Of a stretch of 49,897 bases of DNA, positions 32,908 through 41,468 are shown piece after piece; within the stretch, counting starts at the first letter, position 1, and each line of letters begins with the position of its first letter. The notes under the pieces are model-generated. The model did no database searches, had not been told where the DNA came from, and worked only from the letters and a program-made list of their open reading frames with translations. This DNA is from an uncultured Bryobacteraceae bacterium (GTDB taxonomy: Bacteria; Acidobacteriota; Terriglobia; Bryobacterales; Bryobacteraceae), in assembly GCA_955652915.1 (NCBI GenBank), contig CATPCJ010000207.1, forward strand, positions 1-49,897, written 5' to 3'. A program made the position numbers and the translations under genes.

Positions 32908-32932
32908 AAGAGGTGCCTGTCACCTCTTTCAC
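32904..32932. terminator. Perfect 12-bp inverted repeat between convergent genes
   Basis: GTGAAAGAGGTG-CCTGT-CACCTCTTTCAC begins at the last codon and stop of the thioredoxin-like gene and ends three bases before the stop of the convergent sugar isomerase gene. As RNA it is a long hairpin in both directions, so a bidirectional terminator is likely, but there is no following T-tract. It may instead be an extragenic repeat. Confidence 0.5.
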
Positions 32933-32935
32933 CAA

Positions 32936-34030
32936 TTAACTGCGCCAGCGGACGCCCACGTTCAGCGTTTTCTTCGCATACTCGAAGCTCCGCTCCAGGT
33001 CCACGCGTTGTTGTTCGCGCAGTGCGGCTTTGAATTCCGGCAAAGGCTCCTTGACGCCGTCTTCCACCACCATGAATCCGCCGAATGGATGGCCGGCCTT
33101 CGCCAGCGCGACGAAGCGCGCGAATTCGGATGCCTTCGCTTTTGGAAACCCCTGCCAGAAATCCGGCTCGAAGTATGGCAGCACGTCCGCGGGCCGCCCC
33201 GTAATGATTTCGAGCTGCATGTTGGCCTTGGGGCACAGCACCCGAAAGCGTTCGACGAATTTGCGCAAGTCGATGGTGCCATCGCCCAAGGCCACCCATT
33301 GCGCCGCCGCGCCGCGCGCATGTTCATAGACAACGGAATCGCGGACATGGGTTGTCACCACGTAAGGCGCCAGCACTTCCAGCGTTACCAGCGGATCCTC
33401 CATGACCCACATCGGATTGCCGGTATCCAGACACGATCCGGTAAAATCCTTGCCGCTTTCTTCGATGATGGCCCGGACTTCATGGGCCTGCATATCGCCG
33501 GCATGATTCTCGAGAGCGATCCGCACTCCCAGATCCAGCGCCTCCGATCTTACCGAGCGGAACAACTTGATGGTGCTCTCCATGAGAGCTTCGAGCGGCA
33601 ACTTCCCGCGCCGATCCTCTTTCTTCCCCTGGTAGCACCGCATGGACGTGGCGCCCACCGCCTTGGCCACTCGCAGCCCGCGCAAAATATTTTCCCTGGG
33701 ATCGCCGTCCTTGGGATTCCAACTCGTCGAGAGCGGGCAGACGCAACCCATTCCGCCGTCGACCACGATGCCGAGTTTCGCGGCGTGATCCTTCACGCTT
33801 GCCAGATATGCCGTGTCCAGGCTGGCGTAATCTCCCAGGCTAGAGAATTGAATCGTGTCGAGTTTCAAGCCTGCCGCGTAGTCGAGCAACTGTATCGCCT
33901 TCCACTTGAAAGCGCGGATGGAATACGTATCGAAGCCTAGACGAACTGGAATCACGGAGGTCTCCTCGGCGCGGACCGTCATCGCGGCGGCAATGCTGGC
34001 GGCGGTTTGAATGAATCTGCGGCGGTGCAT
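32936..34030 (-). CDS. Tat-exported sugar phosphate isomerase/epimerase-like TIM barrel
   Basis: 364 aa. The N-terminus MHRRRFIQTAASIAAAM is a twin-arginine type signal. The rest is an AP endonuclease 2/xylose isomerase-like barrel: LGFDTYSIRAF, LDTIQFSSLGDY, IALENHAGDMQAHE (metal Glu/His), SCLDTGNPMW (Asp), THVRDSV (His) and LEIITGRP (Glu), together the divalent-metal set. The substrate is probably a sugar or inositol derivative. Tat export is common for this family in Acidobacteria and Planctomycetes, where export with bound metal is assumed. The start ATG at 34030 is clear. Convergent with the galU operon. Confidence 0.85.
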   Translation of the reverse strand: MHRRRFIQTAASIAAAMTVRAEETSVIPVRLGFDTYSIRAFKWKAIQLLDYAAGLKLDTIQFSSLGDYASLDTAYLASVKDHAAKLGIVVDGGMGCVCPLSTSWNPKDGDPRENILRGLRVAKAVGATSMRCYQGKKEDRRGKLPLEALMESTIKLFRSVRSEALDLGVRIALENHAGDMQAHEVRAIIEESGKDFTGSCLDTGNPMWVMEDPLVTLEVLAPYVVTTHVRDSVVYEHARGAAAQWVALGDGTIDLRKFVERFRVLCPKANMQLEIITGRPADVLPYFEPDFWQGFPKAKASEFARFVALAKAGHPFGGFMVVEDGVKEPLPEFKAALREQQRVDLERSFEYAKKTLNVGVRWRS

Positions 34031-34059
34031 GTGAGAATGTTACCGCAGTGGAGGAGGCC

Positions 34060-34091
34060 AAAAATAAAAATGGCCCCGATCGCTCGGGGCC
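34060..34091 (-). terminator. Rho-independent terminator of the lysine-rich mini-gene
   Basis: On the minus strand GGCCCCGA-GCGA-TCGGGGCC, a perfect 8-bp GC-rich stem, is followed by ATTTTTATTTTT. This is the strongest intrinsic terminator in the window, 49 bp after the TAA of the mini-gene and just upstream of the sugar isomerase gene on the same strand. Confidence 0.88.
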
Positions 34092-34139
34092 GTTTGCATG
34101 AACCCTAATTCAACTGCAAGCCCTTAGCAGGGCGCCTGC

Positions 34140-34208
34140 TTACTTCTTCTTCTTTGCGGGCGCTTTTTTCTTCGCTGGCTTTGCAGCTTTCTTCGTTGCG
34201 TTCTTCAT
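34140..34208 (-). CDS. 22-aa lysine/alanine-rich basic peptide (histone-tail-like)
   Basis: ATG at 34208, stop TAA at 34140. The product is MKNATKKAAKPAKKK, then APA and four terminal Lys. Eleven of 22 residues are Lys; the rest are nearly all Ala and Pro, with no acidic or aromatic residue. This composition matches the C-terminal tails of H1-like and HC1-like bacterial DNA-binding proteins, and it would be intrinsically disordered and bind nucleic acid. AGGGAGA lies 9 nt upstream of the ATG, a consensus-like promoter about 55 nt upstream, and a strong terminator follows. The unit is therefore very probably expressed. It is too short to compare with annotated families; a role in nucleoid or RNA binding is inference. 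It could also be a decayed remnant of a longer KA-repeat protein. Confidence 0.7.
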   Translation of the reverse strand: MKNATKKAAKPAKKKAPAKKKK

Positions 34209-34262
34209 TGAGTGATTCTCCCTAACATCAGATTTGCGATCGTGAGACCGCAGTGTGATTCA

Positions 34263-34291
34263 TATATAAGGTTCTTTGGACTGAAAGTCAA
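34263..34291 (-). promoter_or_regulatory. Strong sigma70-type promoter of the lysine-rich mini-gene
   Basis: Minus strand TTGACT (34291-34286), exactly 17 nt, TATATA (34268-34263) followed by TG. It predicts a start near 34255 and a leader of about 45 nt. Confidence 0.78.
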
Positions 34292-34447
34292 GAAAAAAAT
34301 GCGCATCGTGCCCGGACGGCGGAAGGCTCGGGCCCCTAAAAACTGGTAAAACCATTTCTTCAATCAATTGTTCCTGGCTTCCGAACGACACAAAGACGCA
34401 CTTTTGTTCTTGCCCCGCGATCCACGAACACGTTACGATCGGGCCTG

Positions 34448-34891
34448 ATGTCGCATCGCGCGCGCCTCTTAACATGCGTGCTGGTTCTGGTTCCCGCCAG
34501 CCTGCTGCTTTCCGCTTGCGGGAAGAAGCATCGTGTAGCGCGCGGGCTTCCATCGGTTCCTTCATTACGTTCCGGCGAAACGGGATTGGCCAGTTGGTAC
34601 GGCCGTCCCTATCACGGGCGCGCCGCCGCGAACGGCGAGATCTACGACATGGAGAAATTTACCGCGGCTCATCGAACGCTTCCTTTCGGAACCTGGGTGC
34701 GCGTCACGAATCTCGCCAATGACAAATCGGTTGACGTGCGAATCATCGACCGCGGTCCGTTCGCCGGCGGACGGATCATCGATCTTTCGCGCGCCGCCGC
34801 CGAAGTCATCGACATGATCAGGCAGGGGCTGGCGCGAGTTCGTCTGGACATTATTTTTACTCCCGTGGCGCCATCCGCGGAAAACTGGTAG
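34448..34891 (+). CDS. rlpA: RlpA-family septal/peptidoglycan lipoprotein (DPBB domain)
   Basis: 147 aa. Lipobox LLLSAC near residue 24 after a clear signal peptide. The double-psi beta-barrel follows: ETGLASWYGRPYHGRAAANGEIYDMEKFTAAHRTLPFGTWVRVTN, with the conserved His/Asp pair (AAHRTLPFG and IDRGPF). RlpA enzymes are lytic transglycosylases that cut denuded glycan at the septum. No SPOR domain is present, so septal targeting must be by other means. The 250 bp upstream (34209-34447) are shared with the divergent mini-gene promoter. Confidence 0.9.
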   Translation: MSHRARLLTCVLVLVPASLLLSACGKKHRVARGLPSVPSLRSGETGLASWYGRPYHGRAAANGEIYDMEKFTAAHRTLPFGTWVRVTNLANDKSVDVRIIDRGPFAGGRIIDLSRAAAEVIDMIRQGLARVRLDIIFTPVAPSAENW

Positions 34892-34942
34892 GCCGTGCAA
34901 GCCGTCAACGTTTAACGGACGATCGTGAAGCGCCGTGACCGC

Positions 34943-36586
34943 TCAGAAAGCGCGTTCAACGATCGCGCGGAAATCTGTATTCTTTGGAAGGGTTCCGAAC
35001 GCGCGGCCGCCATCGTTGGCTAGCCGCGAGGCGCAGAACGCGTCGGCCACCGCTGCGATGCTGTGACGGATCAGCAATGACGCTTCGAGACCCAGCGCCA
35101 GGCGTTCCGCGATTCTTCGCGCCGCCACTTCTTGCGGTGGCGCCGACAAGTCGTTTTCCAATTGATTCACGAATGCGTCGAACCTCGCATCGACGCCGCG
35201 CGCCAATCGAATTTCGTCTACAACGCTCGATATCGCGTCCGGTTCCTTGCTCATGGCGCGGAGAATATCGAGACATATCACGTTGCCCGACCCTTCCCAG
35301 ATGGAATTGAGCGGAGCTTCGCGATACAGCCGCGGCAGAATGGACTCTTCGACAAAACCGTTACCGCCCAGGCATTCCAACGCCTCGTTCACTTGCCCCG
35401 GACCTCTCTTGCAAACCCAATACTTCGCTACAGCCGTCGCCAGCCGCGCAAATCCGCGTTCGCCGGCGTCGGTCTCGCGTGAATCGAAGGCGCGCGCCAG
35501 GCGCATCATCAACACCGTGGCTGCTTCCGATTCCAGCGCCAGGTCCGCCAGGACGTTCTGCATCAGCGGCTGGTCGATCAGGAAGCGGCCGAAGGTCTGG
35601 CGGTGACGCGCATGATGGATGGCCTGCGCCAAAGCTTGGCGCATCAGAGACGCCGTTCCGATCACGCAATCCAGCCGCGTGTGCTGCACCATTTCGATGA
35701 TGGTGGGTACGCCCCGGCCCTCTTCGCCAATGCGCCGCGCCCACGCCCCGTTGAATTCCACTTCGCTCGACGCGTTCGACCGATTGCCTAACTTCTGCTT
35801 CAGCCGCTGTATGTGAAATGCGTTGCGCCGGCCGTCCGGCGTCCAACGCGGCAGCAGAAAGCAGGTCAAGCCGCCGGGCGCTTGGGCCAAAACAAGAAAT
35901 GCATCGCACATCGGCGCGGAGCAAAACCACTTGTGACCGGTGATGAGGTATTCGCCCAGGCCGGCGGGTTCGGCAATGGTCGTATTCGCGCGCACGTCGG
36001 AGCCGCCTTGCTTCTCTGTCATCGCCATGCCGATCAGCGCACCCGATTTTTCGCCGGCCGGGCGGCAGCGCGAATCGTATTTCGTGGAAATGATACTCGG
36101 CTCCCACTCTCGCGCCAAATCGGGCTGGTGGCGCAAAGCGGGTATCGACGAATACGTCATCGAGACCGGACAGGTATGGCCGGCCTCGTTTTGCGAAGCC
36201 AACAACATGAGCGCCGCGCGCGCTACATGAGCGCCGGGTTTCGGCTCGGCCCAGGGAAGATTCGCCAAGCCGTGCTGCACCGAGAGGCGCATCAACTCGT
36301 GCCAGGCGGGATGAAATTCCACTTCGTCGATGCGGTGTCCAAACCGGTCGTGCGTGCGTAGAATCGGAGGAAATTCGTTGGCTTGGAAACCCCAGCGGAT
36401 CACTTCTTCGGAGCCAAGCAGCCGGCCAAATTCCTCGACGCGGGTCCGGGCCCAGACTGCGCCTTCGCGCTCCAAAGCTTCCATCAGCGCGCGATCGCAG
36501 GTAAACAGGTTGTAATCCACCAGTGCGGGTGGTTGGTTTAGAACCTCGTGGGTAGCGTTATCAGTTACTTGCTGACTTGTTTTCAA
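34943..36586 (-). CDS. aidB: AidB-like acyl-CoA dehydrogenase family protein
   Basis: 547 aa, nearly the length of E. coli AidB. Signature stretches include FHPAWHELM, GMAMTEKQGGSDVRANTT (FAD site), GHKWFCSAP, RLKQKLGNRSNASSEVEF, ECLGGNGFVEE and SIWEGSGNVICLDILRAM. AidB is a flavoprotein of the adaptive response to alkylation that binds DNA and shows weak isovaleryl-CoA dehydrogenase activity. The start is TTG at 36586 with no good ribosome site; the alignment with AidB (THxVxNQPxxL) begins near residue 12, so the true start cannot be much later. It is divergent from the GH18/NodB/GT2 gene by 114 bp. Confidence 0.92.
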   Translation of the reverse strand: MKTSQQVTDNATHEVLNQPPALVDYNLFTCDRALMEALEREGAVWARTRVEEFGRLLGSEEVIRWGFQANEFPPILRTHDRFGHRIDEVEFHPAWHELMRLSVQHGLANLPWAEPKPGAHVARAALMLLASQNEAGHTCPVSMTYSSIPALRHQPDLAREWEPSIISTKYDSRCRPAGEKSGALIGMAMTEKQGGSDVRANTTIAEPAGLGEYLITGHKWFCSAPMCDAFLVLAQAPGGLTCFLLPRWTPDGRRNAFHIQRLKQKLGNRSNASSEVEFNGAWARRIGEEGRGVPTIIEMVQHTRLDCVIGTASLMRQALAQAIHHARHRQTFGRFLIDQPLMQNVLADLALESEAATVLMMRLARAFDSRETDAGERGFARLATAVAKYWVCKRGPGQVNEALECLGGNGFVEESILPRLYREAPLNSIWEGSGNVICLDILRAMSKEPDAISSVVDEIRLARGVDARFDAFVNQLENDLSAPPQEVAARRIAERLALGLEASLLIRHSIAAVADAFCASRLANDGGRAFGTLPKNTDFRAIVERAF

Positions 36587-36700
36587 GGTGCTGGCTTCGA
36601 TTTTACCAGCCGCCGCGAAGATAAAGGGAATTTAAGTGCCGGACCGGTATCTATTATGGTTGCCTGGGAATCCAACTAGTGAGGGGTTAGTTGGGACAGT

Positions 36701-39700
36701 ATGAGCGCCAGTGGCTTCGTTTTTCACGATCCGAGCGGCAAGCGTTGGATCCGGTCCCGCCGTGCGTTTGGAATCGCCGGGATCGTGTTGACAGCATTCC
36801 TGATCCTGTTCATCCTTAGCCTGATCAGTAACCCCCAACTGTCCACTCTGGGGCTTCCCTCCGTTGGACATCTGGCGAATTTCAGTGAAGTTCCCATCAT
36901 CACGCACGGGGAAAAGGCCGCCAAGGCCATTCCGTTTCACATCCGCAAAGAACTGGGCGTCAAGTATGTCCGCAACGGCGGCAATCCCGTGCTCCATCCG
37001 AGAACTGCCGCCAAGCCTCGCGCCGACCAGCCCATCGTCTTCGGCTTCTACGTCAACTGGGATCCCGCGAGTATCGTTTCTCTTCGCCAAAACCTGGCCC
37101 GCTTGACGCACCTGCTGCCCGAATGGCTGTCGCTCAAGAATGGAAATGGCGACGTGGAAGACACCTCGGACGAACAGGTGATCCGCATTGCTCACGATGC
37201 CAACCTGCCGATCCTCGCCGAAATCAATAACTACCGCGCGGAGCAGGGGTGGCAGGCCGCCGACCTGCATCGCGTGTTGAATAACGCCGGCGCGCGTGCA
37301 AATTTGATCGACAACATCTACAGCAATCTGGCCGAGCACAAGTTCGCCGGCGTCAATGTCGACTTCGAGCAATTGCAGGACGGCGATCGCGAGAAGATGA
37401 CCGCGTTTATGTCGGCGCTCAGCGCGAAGCTCAAGCCGGCTGGGTTGATTTTGACGGAAAGCGTGCCCACGGACGACTCGGCCTACGATCTGAAGCGCCT
37501 GGGCGAGATCTGCAACTACATCGTGCCCATGGTTTACGACGAACACTATCAGTCCGGCGCTCCCGGACCGGTGGCCTCGGAAAATTGGTTCTACAACCAA
37601 CTTGAAACGCTGGCCAAGGTAGTGCCTCCGTCGAAAACCGTCATCGGCTTCGGTAATTACGGATACGACTGGATCATCGGATCCAGCAAAGGCGGCGTGG
37701 AAGTAAGCTACGGCGACGTGATCGCCGCCGCCGAAGCGAACAAGGATGCCAGCGTCACGTGGGATCAGGAAATGGAGAATCCGGTGCTGCGTTACCGGAG
37801 CGGCGGCAATCAGCACGAAGTCTGGTTCCTGGACGCCGTGACCGCGCTCAATCAGGTCCAGGATATTTCCGTGGATGGATTCCGCGGAGTCGCCCTCTGG
37901 CGATTGGGCGGCGAAGACCCGGGAATGTGGACGATTTTCAATTCGCACACCTGGCCCGCTGACGATTTCAATCCGGTGCAGCTCTTCCCGCTATCCGCGC
38001 AGAAATCGGTGCAGCAGTATGGCTCCGGCGAGGTTTTACGGATCACGGATTATCCCCACGATGGCAGCCGCAACGTCTGGAAGGATAAAGAGGGTGATTT
38101 CTTTGAGCAATATCGGAAATTCCCGTCCTATTATGTGGTGGAGTCGAGCGGGGGAACCGAAAAGAAACTGGTATCGCTGACTTTTGACGACGGCCCGTCC
38201 GCGGATACGCCGCAAATCCTGGATATCCTGAAACAGAAGGGCGTATCGGCGACTTTCTTCGTCATCGGTGTCAACGCCGAGCAGTTTCCATCTTCGGTGG
38301 CGCGCGAATATCGCGAAGGACACACCATCGGCAACCATACCTACAGCCATCCCAACATCGCGGAGGATTCCGAGCGAGTCACGGAGCTGGAGCTGAACAC
38401 AACGCAGCGGCTGATCGAGCACGACATTGGACACGGCACGAAGCTGTTTCGGCCGCCTTACAATGCCGACAGTACGCCGCAAACGCCCGCGGAGATCGTG
38501 CCCATTGCGCGGGCGCAGGCGATGGGCTACGTCACAGTCGCCGAGAGTATCGATCCACGCGATTGGGAAAAGGGTACGACGGCGGAGAAGATCCTTCAGG
38601 AAGTGCAGGACCAGAAGGATCAGGGACATTTGATTCTCTTGCACGACGGCGGTGGAGATCGGACGCCAACCATACAAGCCCTGCCGCGGATCATCGATAC
38701 GTTGCGTGCCCAAGGCTATCAATTCGTGCCGCTGGAGCAATTGATGGGCAAGACGCGCGACGAGCTGATGCCGGTGCCCTCGACCGATGAGCAGCGCTGG
38801 GCGCAGATTGAAGGAGATGCGCTCACCACCAAGGGTAATTTCAAGAAAGCCGCGGGCATGCTGTTCCTGATCGCGATATATCTGACGCTTTTGCGATCAT
38901 TGGTGTACGGCGTGCTGGCGGTGGTGCAGAAGGTCAAGAGCAAACGGAGGGCGCGCTTGATGCCCGCTTATGAGCCGCCGGTTTCGGTGGTGATAGCGGC
39001 CTACAACGAAGAGAAGGTCATCGTTAGAACGGTTCGCTCGGTTCTCGACAATGGCTACGCCGGCATTGAGGTTGTGGTGGTGGACGACGGGTCCAAGGAT
39101 CGCACCCTGGCCGTGCTGCGGGACGAATTCACCGGCGACCCTCGCGTTCAAATCTGCACGCAACCTAACACCGGGAAGGCCGGGGCGCTGAACCATGCCA
39201 TTCGGAAATCCAGCCACAACATCCTGGTCGCGCTGGATGCCGATACGATTTTCCGCAAGGGGACCATCGGGAAGCTGGTTCGCCATTTTGGAGACGAGAA
39301 AGTAGGCGCGGTTTCCGGTAATGCGCGTGTTGGAAACCGGAAGGGTTGGCTTACGCGCTTCCAGTCCATCGAATACGTTTGCGGTTTCAATCTGGACCGC
39401 CGGGCGCTGGATTTGCTGAACGCGATCACGGTGGTGCCTGGCGCGGTGGGCGCGTGGCGCAAGGACCTGATCGGGCGCGTGGGTGGATTCACCGACGATA
39501 CGCTGGCCGAAGATACCGACATCACGCTGGCCATTCGCCGCCTGGGCTACGCGACCCGCTACGAAGAGGACGCCGTGGCCTACACTGAAGCTCCGGAGAA
39601 CACGCGCGACTTGGCCAAGCAACGTTTCCGGTGGGCATTCGGCACCCTGCAAGCGGCCTGGAAGCATCGGGACGCCACCTTCAACCCGAACTACGGGTTC

Positions 39701-40051
39701 CTGGGCTGGGTTGCGCTCCCGAGCATCTGGATCTTCCAGGTGATGCTTGCGGCGCTTTCTCCCTTCGCCGAAATCGCGATGATCATCGCGCTGTTCGCCG
39801 GCAACTGGCGCATCGTGCTTCTTTACTACTTCGGTCTTTTCATCCTGGAATTGCTGACGGCGGTGCTGGCCTACAGTCTGGAGCGGGCGAAACCCTGGGA
39901 CCTCGCGTTATTGTTCGTGCAGCGCATGTACTACCGGCAACTGATGTATTTCGTCCTGGCCAAATCGTTAATGTACGCGCTACGCGGCCGTTTGGTCGGT
40001 TGGGGGCATCTGGAGCGCAAGGCCAGCGTCCATCCCGTCGGTCTGAATTGA
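36701..40051 (+). CDS. Membrane fusion enzyme: GH18-like hydrolase + NodB deacetylase + GT2 synthase
   Basis: 1116 aa. TM helix near 21-43; GH18-like barrel (about 105-440) with the catalytic DxE in KFAGVNVDFEQLQDGD; NodB polysaccharide deacetylase (about 485-690) with LTFDDGPS, GNHTYSHPN and RPPYNADSTPQ; TM near 712-735; processive GT2 (about 755-1000) with VVIAAYNEEK, VVVDDGSKDRT, ALDADT, AEDTDIT and QRFRWAFG; then four or so C-terminal TM helices. One polypeptide can thus polymerise a beta-1,4 or beta-1,6 GlcNAc-type glycan on the cytoplasmic side and deacetylate and cut it outside, functions that PNAG systems split between PgaC and PgaB. All catalytic motifs look intact. No co-transcribed gene is present. 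Similar fusions exist in other soil bacteria as far as I recall. Confidence 0.9.
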   Translation: MSASGFVFHDPSGKRWIRSRRAFGIAGIVLTAFLILFILSLISNPQLSTLGLPSVGHLANFSEVPIITHGEKAAKAIPFHIRKELGVKYVRNGGNPVLHPRTAAKPRADQPIVFGFYVNWDPASIVSLRQNLARLTHLLPEWLSLKNGNGDVEDTSDEQVIRIAHDANLPILAEINNYRAEQGWQAADLHRVLNNAGARANLIDNIYSNLAEHKFAGVNVDFEQLQDGDREKMTAFMSALSAKLKPAGLILTESVPTDDSAYDLKRLGEICNYIVPMVYDEHYQSGAPGPVASENWFYNQLETLAKVVPPSKTVIGFGNYGYDWIIGSSKGGVEVSYGDVIAAAEANKDASVTWDQEMENPVLRYRSGGNQHEVWFLDAVTALNQVQDISVDGFRGVALWRLGGEDPGMWTIFNSHTWPADDFNPVQLFPLSAQKSVQQYGSGEVLRITDYPHDGSRNVWKDKEGDFFEQYRKFPSYYVVESSGGTEKKLVSLTFDDGPSADTPQILDILKQKGVSATFFVIGVNAEQFPSSVAREYREGHTIGNHTYSHPNIAEDSERVTELELNTTQRLIEHDIGHGTKLFRPPYNADSTPQTPAEIVPIARAQAMGYVTVAESIDPRDWEKGTTAEKILQEVQDQKDQGHLILLHDGGGDRTPTIQALPRIIDTLRAQGYQFVPLEQLMGKTRDELMPVPSTDEQRWAQIEGDALTTKGNFKKAAGMLFLIAIYLTLLRSLVYGVLAVVQKVKSKRRARLMPAYEPPVSVVIAAYNEEKVIVRTVRSVLDNGYAGIEVVVVDDGSKDRTLAVLRDEFTGDPRVQICTQPNTGKAGALNHAIRKSSHNILVALDADTIFRKGTIGKLVRHFGDEKVGAVSGNARVGNRKGWLTRFQSIEYVCGFNLDRRALDLLNAITVVPGAVGAWRKDLIGRVGGFTDDTLAEDTDITLAIRRLGYATRYEEDAVAYTEAPENTRDLAKQRFRWAFGTLQAAWKHRDATFNPNYGFLGWVALPSIWIFQVMLAALSPFAEIAMIIALFAGNWRIVLLYYFGLFILELLTAVLAYSLERAKPWDLALLFVQRMYYRQLMYFVLAKSLMYALRGRLVGWGHLERKASVHPVGLN

Positions 40052-40330
40052 CGAACCTGACAGGTGCGCCGTTGATCGAAAGTAGACGCTCCCGTTAGGA
40101 CAAGGTGTTGAAATTTTTGCACCGGATCAGCAATTCTTGCCGAACCTGCCGATAAGTAAATGTCCTGGTTTGCTAGCACTAACTGCCCGCGCTCACCTTT
40201 TGAAACTTAATGTAACTCACAACTTAGCCACCCTTCTCCTACTCCACCCTACAAGGATTAACCCGTGGCCCGAAAACTGCCCTTAGACTCATCGAAGCCG
40301 ATTCCGGCGATCTAAGGGGGAGAAGCCACG
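40052..40330. other. Non-coding gap before the sigma factor gene
   Basis: 279 bp with lower GC in the middle. It probably contains the sigma factor promoter, but I see no convincing -35/-10 pair. TTGAAA near 40199 has no well-spaced -10. No hairpin with T-tract follows the GT gene. Confidence 0.4.
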
Positions 40331-40789
40331 ATGACCAGAGAAGAGTACGGTATTGCTTACAAAAAGGGCTACAATCTGACGGTTCGTTTTTTAGTTTCAC
40401 GCGGACTCTCCTATGATGCGGCGCAGGAAACCGCGCAAGCTGCCTGGGTGAAAGGCTGGGAGCGTCTCGGGCAACTACGCGACGCGAAGATGGTCCTTAC
40501 CTGGATGAACAGCATCGCTTTGAACATCCACCGTAGCTGCATGCGGCGCGAACCTTTCTTGCAAGCTCTGCCGGAACTTTCCACGCCCCCGAAGGTGAAT
40601 CTCGCGGCCATTGACGTTCGACGCATTCTAAAAACATGCAAGAAGAACGATCGCATGGTTCTGCAGCGTCATTACCTGGAAGGCTACAAGGTCCAGGAAA
40701 TCGCCTCGGCACATGGCTGGACCGAGACTGCGGTCAGAATCCGTTTGCTCCGCGCGCGCAGGGCGGTCGGCAAACGATTCGCCGCGTAG
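40331..40789 (+). CDS. RNA polymerase sigma factor, sigma-70/ECF-like
   Basis: 152 aa. Region 2 is short (YDAAQETAQAAWVKGWERLGQLRDAKMVLTWMNSIALNIHRSCMRR), with the -10-binding helix and core-binding DAxQETxQ-like segment. Region 4 is LKTCKKNDRMVLQRHYLEGYKVQEIASAHGWTETAVRIRLLRARRAV, a clear helix-turn-helix. Lacking region 1 and most of region 3, it fits ECF (group 4) sigma factors. A strong GGGGGAGAAG lies 6-8 nt before the ATG. No anti-sigma gene is adjacent, so regulation is unknown. The following 418 bp contain no identifiable gene. Confidence 0.85.
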   Translation: MTREEYGIAYKKGYNLTVRFLVSRGLSYDAAQETAQAAWVKGWERLGQLRDAKMVLTWMNSIALNIHRSCMRREPFLQALPELSTPPKVNLAAIDVRRILKTCKKNDRMVLQRHYLEGYKVQEIASAHGWTETAVRIRLLRARRAVGKRFAA

Positions 40790-41207
40790 CTTCAACACCA
40801 GTTGCCAAATGGGCGACCGACGGTTGCGCTCGCTTGGACACTTCCACCGGATGCCGACTTATCGCTCGTGTAGATGGCCTTCAGATGGACGATGAATCCG
40901 GACGGAACTCGCTGCTGAGCGGCCCCGGCAAAGGCTACCCTCCCCTGGACGCTTAAGTCAGTTCCGAACAATTATATGCTCGGATTCGATGAAACGCTTG
41001 GACAGGCACGGCACGAAATGTCGGGCACACCCGCTTGCGTAATGCCGGCCCTGACTTCGGCAAACATCGCATTAAATTGAAGCCCGCGCCGAAGAAGTCG
41101 ATGTACGGCAGCCTGCAATGACGTACGAACAGACTGCATTCGCGAATGCTGCTCGGGAACATCGACGGCTTTGGTCATTTGTGCGAAGATGTATACAGGT
41201 AACACAA
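40790..41207. other. 418-bp gap without a recognisable gene
   Basis: Short frames on both strands have neither ribosome sites nor recognisable motifs. The stretch sits directly upstream of a decayed toxin-antitoxin pair and may be a scar of former mobile DNA, but nothing in it proves that. Confidence 0.4.
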
Positions 41208-41468
41208 GTGGCGACAGAAACGCTCTCGATACGGATTGATGTATCCACGAAGAAGCGCCTGGATGAACTTTCCAAGCGAGCACGCCGATCAAAATCATTC
41301 CTCGCCGCGGAAGCCATTTCCGCGTACGTCGAGTCCCAAGAGTAGCAGCTTGGTGAAATTAACGCCGCCATTGCGGAACTGGAATCCGGGCAGGGAATTG
41401 GACACGAGAAGGTCTCGAAATGGCTCAAATCATGGGGAAAACCTGGTAGAACTAAGCCCCCGCCATGA
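41208..41468 (+). pseudogene. ParD/RHH-type antitoxin with premature amber stop
   Basis: GTG at 41208 (AGG upstream) begins VATETLSIRIDVSTKKRLDE, then LSKRARRSKSFLAAEAISAY, the ribbon-helix-helix fold. After VESQE a TAG (41343-41345) interrupts. The same frame continues QLGEINAAIAELESGQGIGH, then EKVSKWLKSWGKP, the toxin-neutralising tail of this antitoxin family. Relatives have Trp at the stop position (QEWQxxEI), so a TGG to TAG change is the simplest explanation. The restored 86-codon frame ends in TGA overlapping the toxin ATG as ATGA, the normal operon junction. The truncated 45-aa product could still bind DNA but not the toxin. Confidence 0.78.

Noticed and set aside
40790..41207. Possible integrase or mobile-element remnant upstream of the toxin-antitoxin relic
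   Set aside because: Short stretches such as LGQARHEMSG looked suggestive, but no catalytic motif, direct repeat or consistent frame supports it.
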